Shown: positions 5,809 to 5,964 of the stretch, one piece after another | Numbering within the stretch: the stretch's first letter is position 1 | Layout: the number at the start of each line of letters is the position of its first letter | Source of the DNA: Alphaproteobacteria bacterium | Lineage (GTDB): Bacteria; Pseudomonadota; Alphaproteobacteria; Rhizobiales; Rhizobiaceae | Direction: 5' to 3' | DNA length: 5,964 bases | Assembly: GCA_017308345.1 (NCBI GenBank) | Contig: JAFKFE010000399.1 | Coordinates: 1-5,964 of the forward strand | Translations under genes and position numbers: made by a program | Notes under the pieces: generated by a model | Told to the model about the DNA's origin: nothing | Seen by the model: only the letters and a program-made list of their open reading frames with translations | Databases searched by the model: none

Positions 5809-5964
5809 TCATGCCTCCAGCAGACGGCAGTCCCAGACGTTGCACTCGAGCGTCACGGCTTCGCCCGGCACGAAGGGCCCGGCGCGCCGTGCCGGAATAC
5901 GCGCAGTGACGAGCTGCCCGCCGAACGCTTCCACCGACAAGCGCATATGATCGCCAAGGAAGAA
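5809..5964 (-). CDS. ABC importer ATPase, C-terminal end (partial), PotA-like
   Basis: The last 51 codons and TGA (5811-5809) of a gene that enters from the right edge. The visible peptide begins FFLGDHMRLSVEAFGGQLVT and continues through ARIPARR and GPFVPGEAVTLECN to its end. This is the pattern of the C-terminal TOBE-type domain of ATPases serving polyamine, iron and sugar importers: an F-x-G-(D/x)-H start, then a V-x-G-(E/D)-x-V turn near the end. The nucleotide-binding domain with Walker A, signature and Walker B motifs lies outside the window. Its position directly ahead of two permease genes, with a three-base gap, supports the assignment. Which importer subclass it belongs to cannot be settled from this piece. 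Confidence 0.85.
   Translation of the reverse strand, partial: FFLGDHMRLSVEAFGGQLVTARIPARRAGPFVPGEAVTLECNVWDCRLLEA

Overview
The window looks like chromosome, megaplasmid or chromid DNA of an alphaproteobacterium, most likely of the Rhizobiales. The coding parts are GC-rich with strong G/C preference at third codon positions, and the gene set (creatinase, LysR regulator, polyamine-type ABC importer) is typical accessory catabolic DNA of rhizobia and relatives. No species can be named from the sequence alone.

Layout. (1) Bases 1-323, + strand: the C-terminal effector domain of a LysR-type regulator, entering from the left edge and interrupted by an in-frame TAG at 93-95; called a pseudogene. 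(2) Bases 324-1390: about 1.07 kb with no intact gene. It holds two near-identical 20-bp palindromes 62 bp apart (473-492 and 535-554). It also holds, on the - strand at 888-1004, a ribosome-binding site, ATG and complete twin-arginine (Tat) signal peptide followed almost at once by a stop, which looks like the stump of a lost exported protein. (3) Bases 1391-2626, + strand: a creatinase with every catalytic and substrate-binding residue of the Pseudomonas enzyme. A hairpin terminator follows at 2640-2677. (4) Bases 2742-3635, + strand: a complete LysR-type regulator, with a 6-N11-6 dyad just upstream that could be its own operator. (5) Bases 3759-5964, - strand, convergent with the regulator: the end of an ABC importer operon of the spermidine/putrescine type, read from right to left as ATPase C-terminus (cut by the window edge), a 410-residue permease with a large insert after its first membrane helix, and a 269-residue permease. 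The genes are separated by 3 and 4 bases.

How the parts may work together (inference): the importer would bring in a small cationic or zwitterionic nitrogen compound, creatinase would hydrolyse creatine or a close guanidino acid to sarcosine plus urea, and the LysR protein would sense the substrate or a product. The substrate-binding protein of the importer and any creatininase or sarcosine-oxidising enzymes are not in the window. The gene-poor stretch upstream, with a decayed regulator on one side and a beheaded Tat-exported protein on the other, suggests past gene loss. I see no CRISPR array, tRNA, rRNA, intact insertion sequence or phage gene, and no convincing new multi-gene system. The items most worth a second look are the paired palindromes and the Tat-leader stump.
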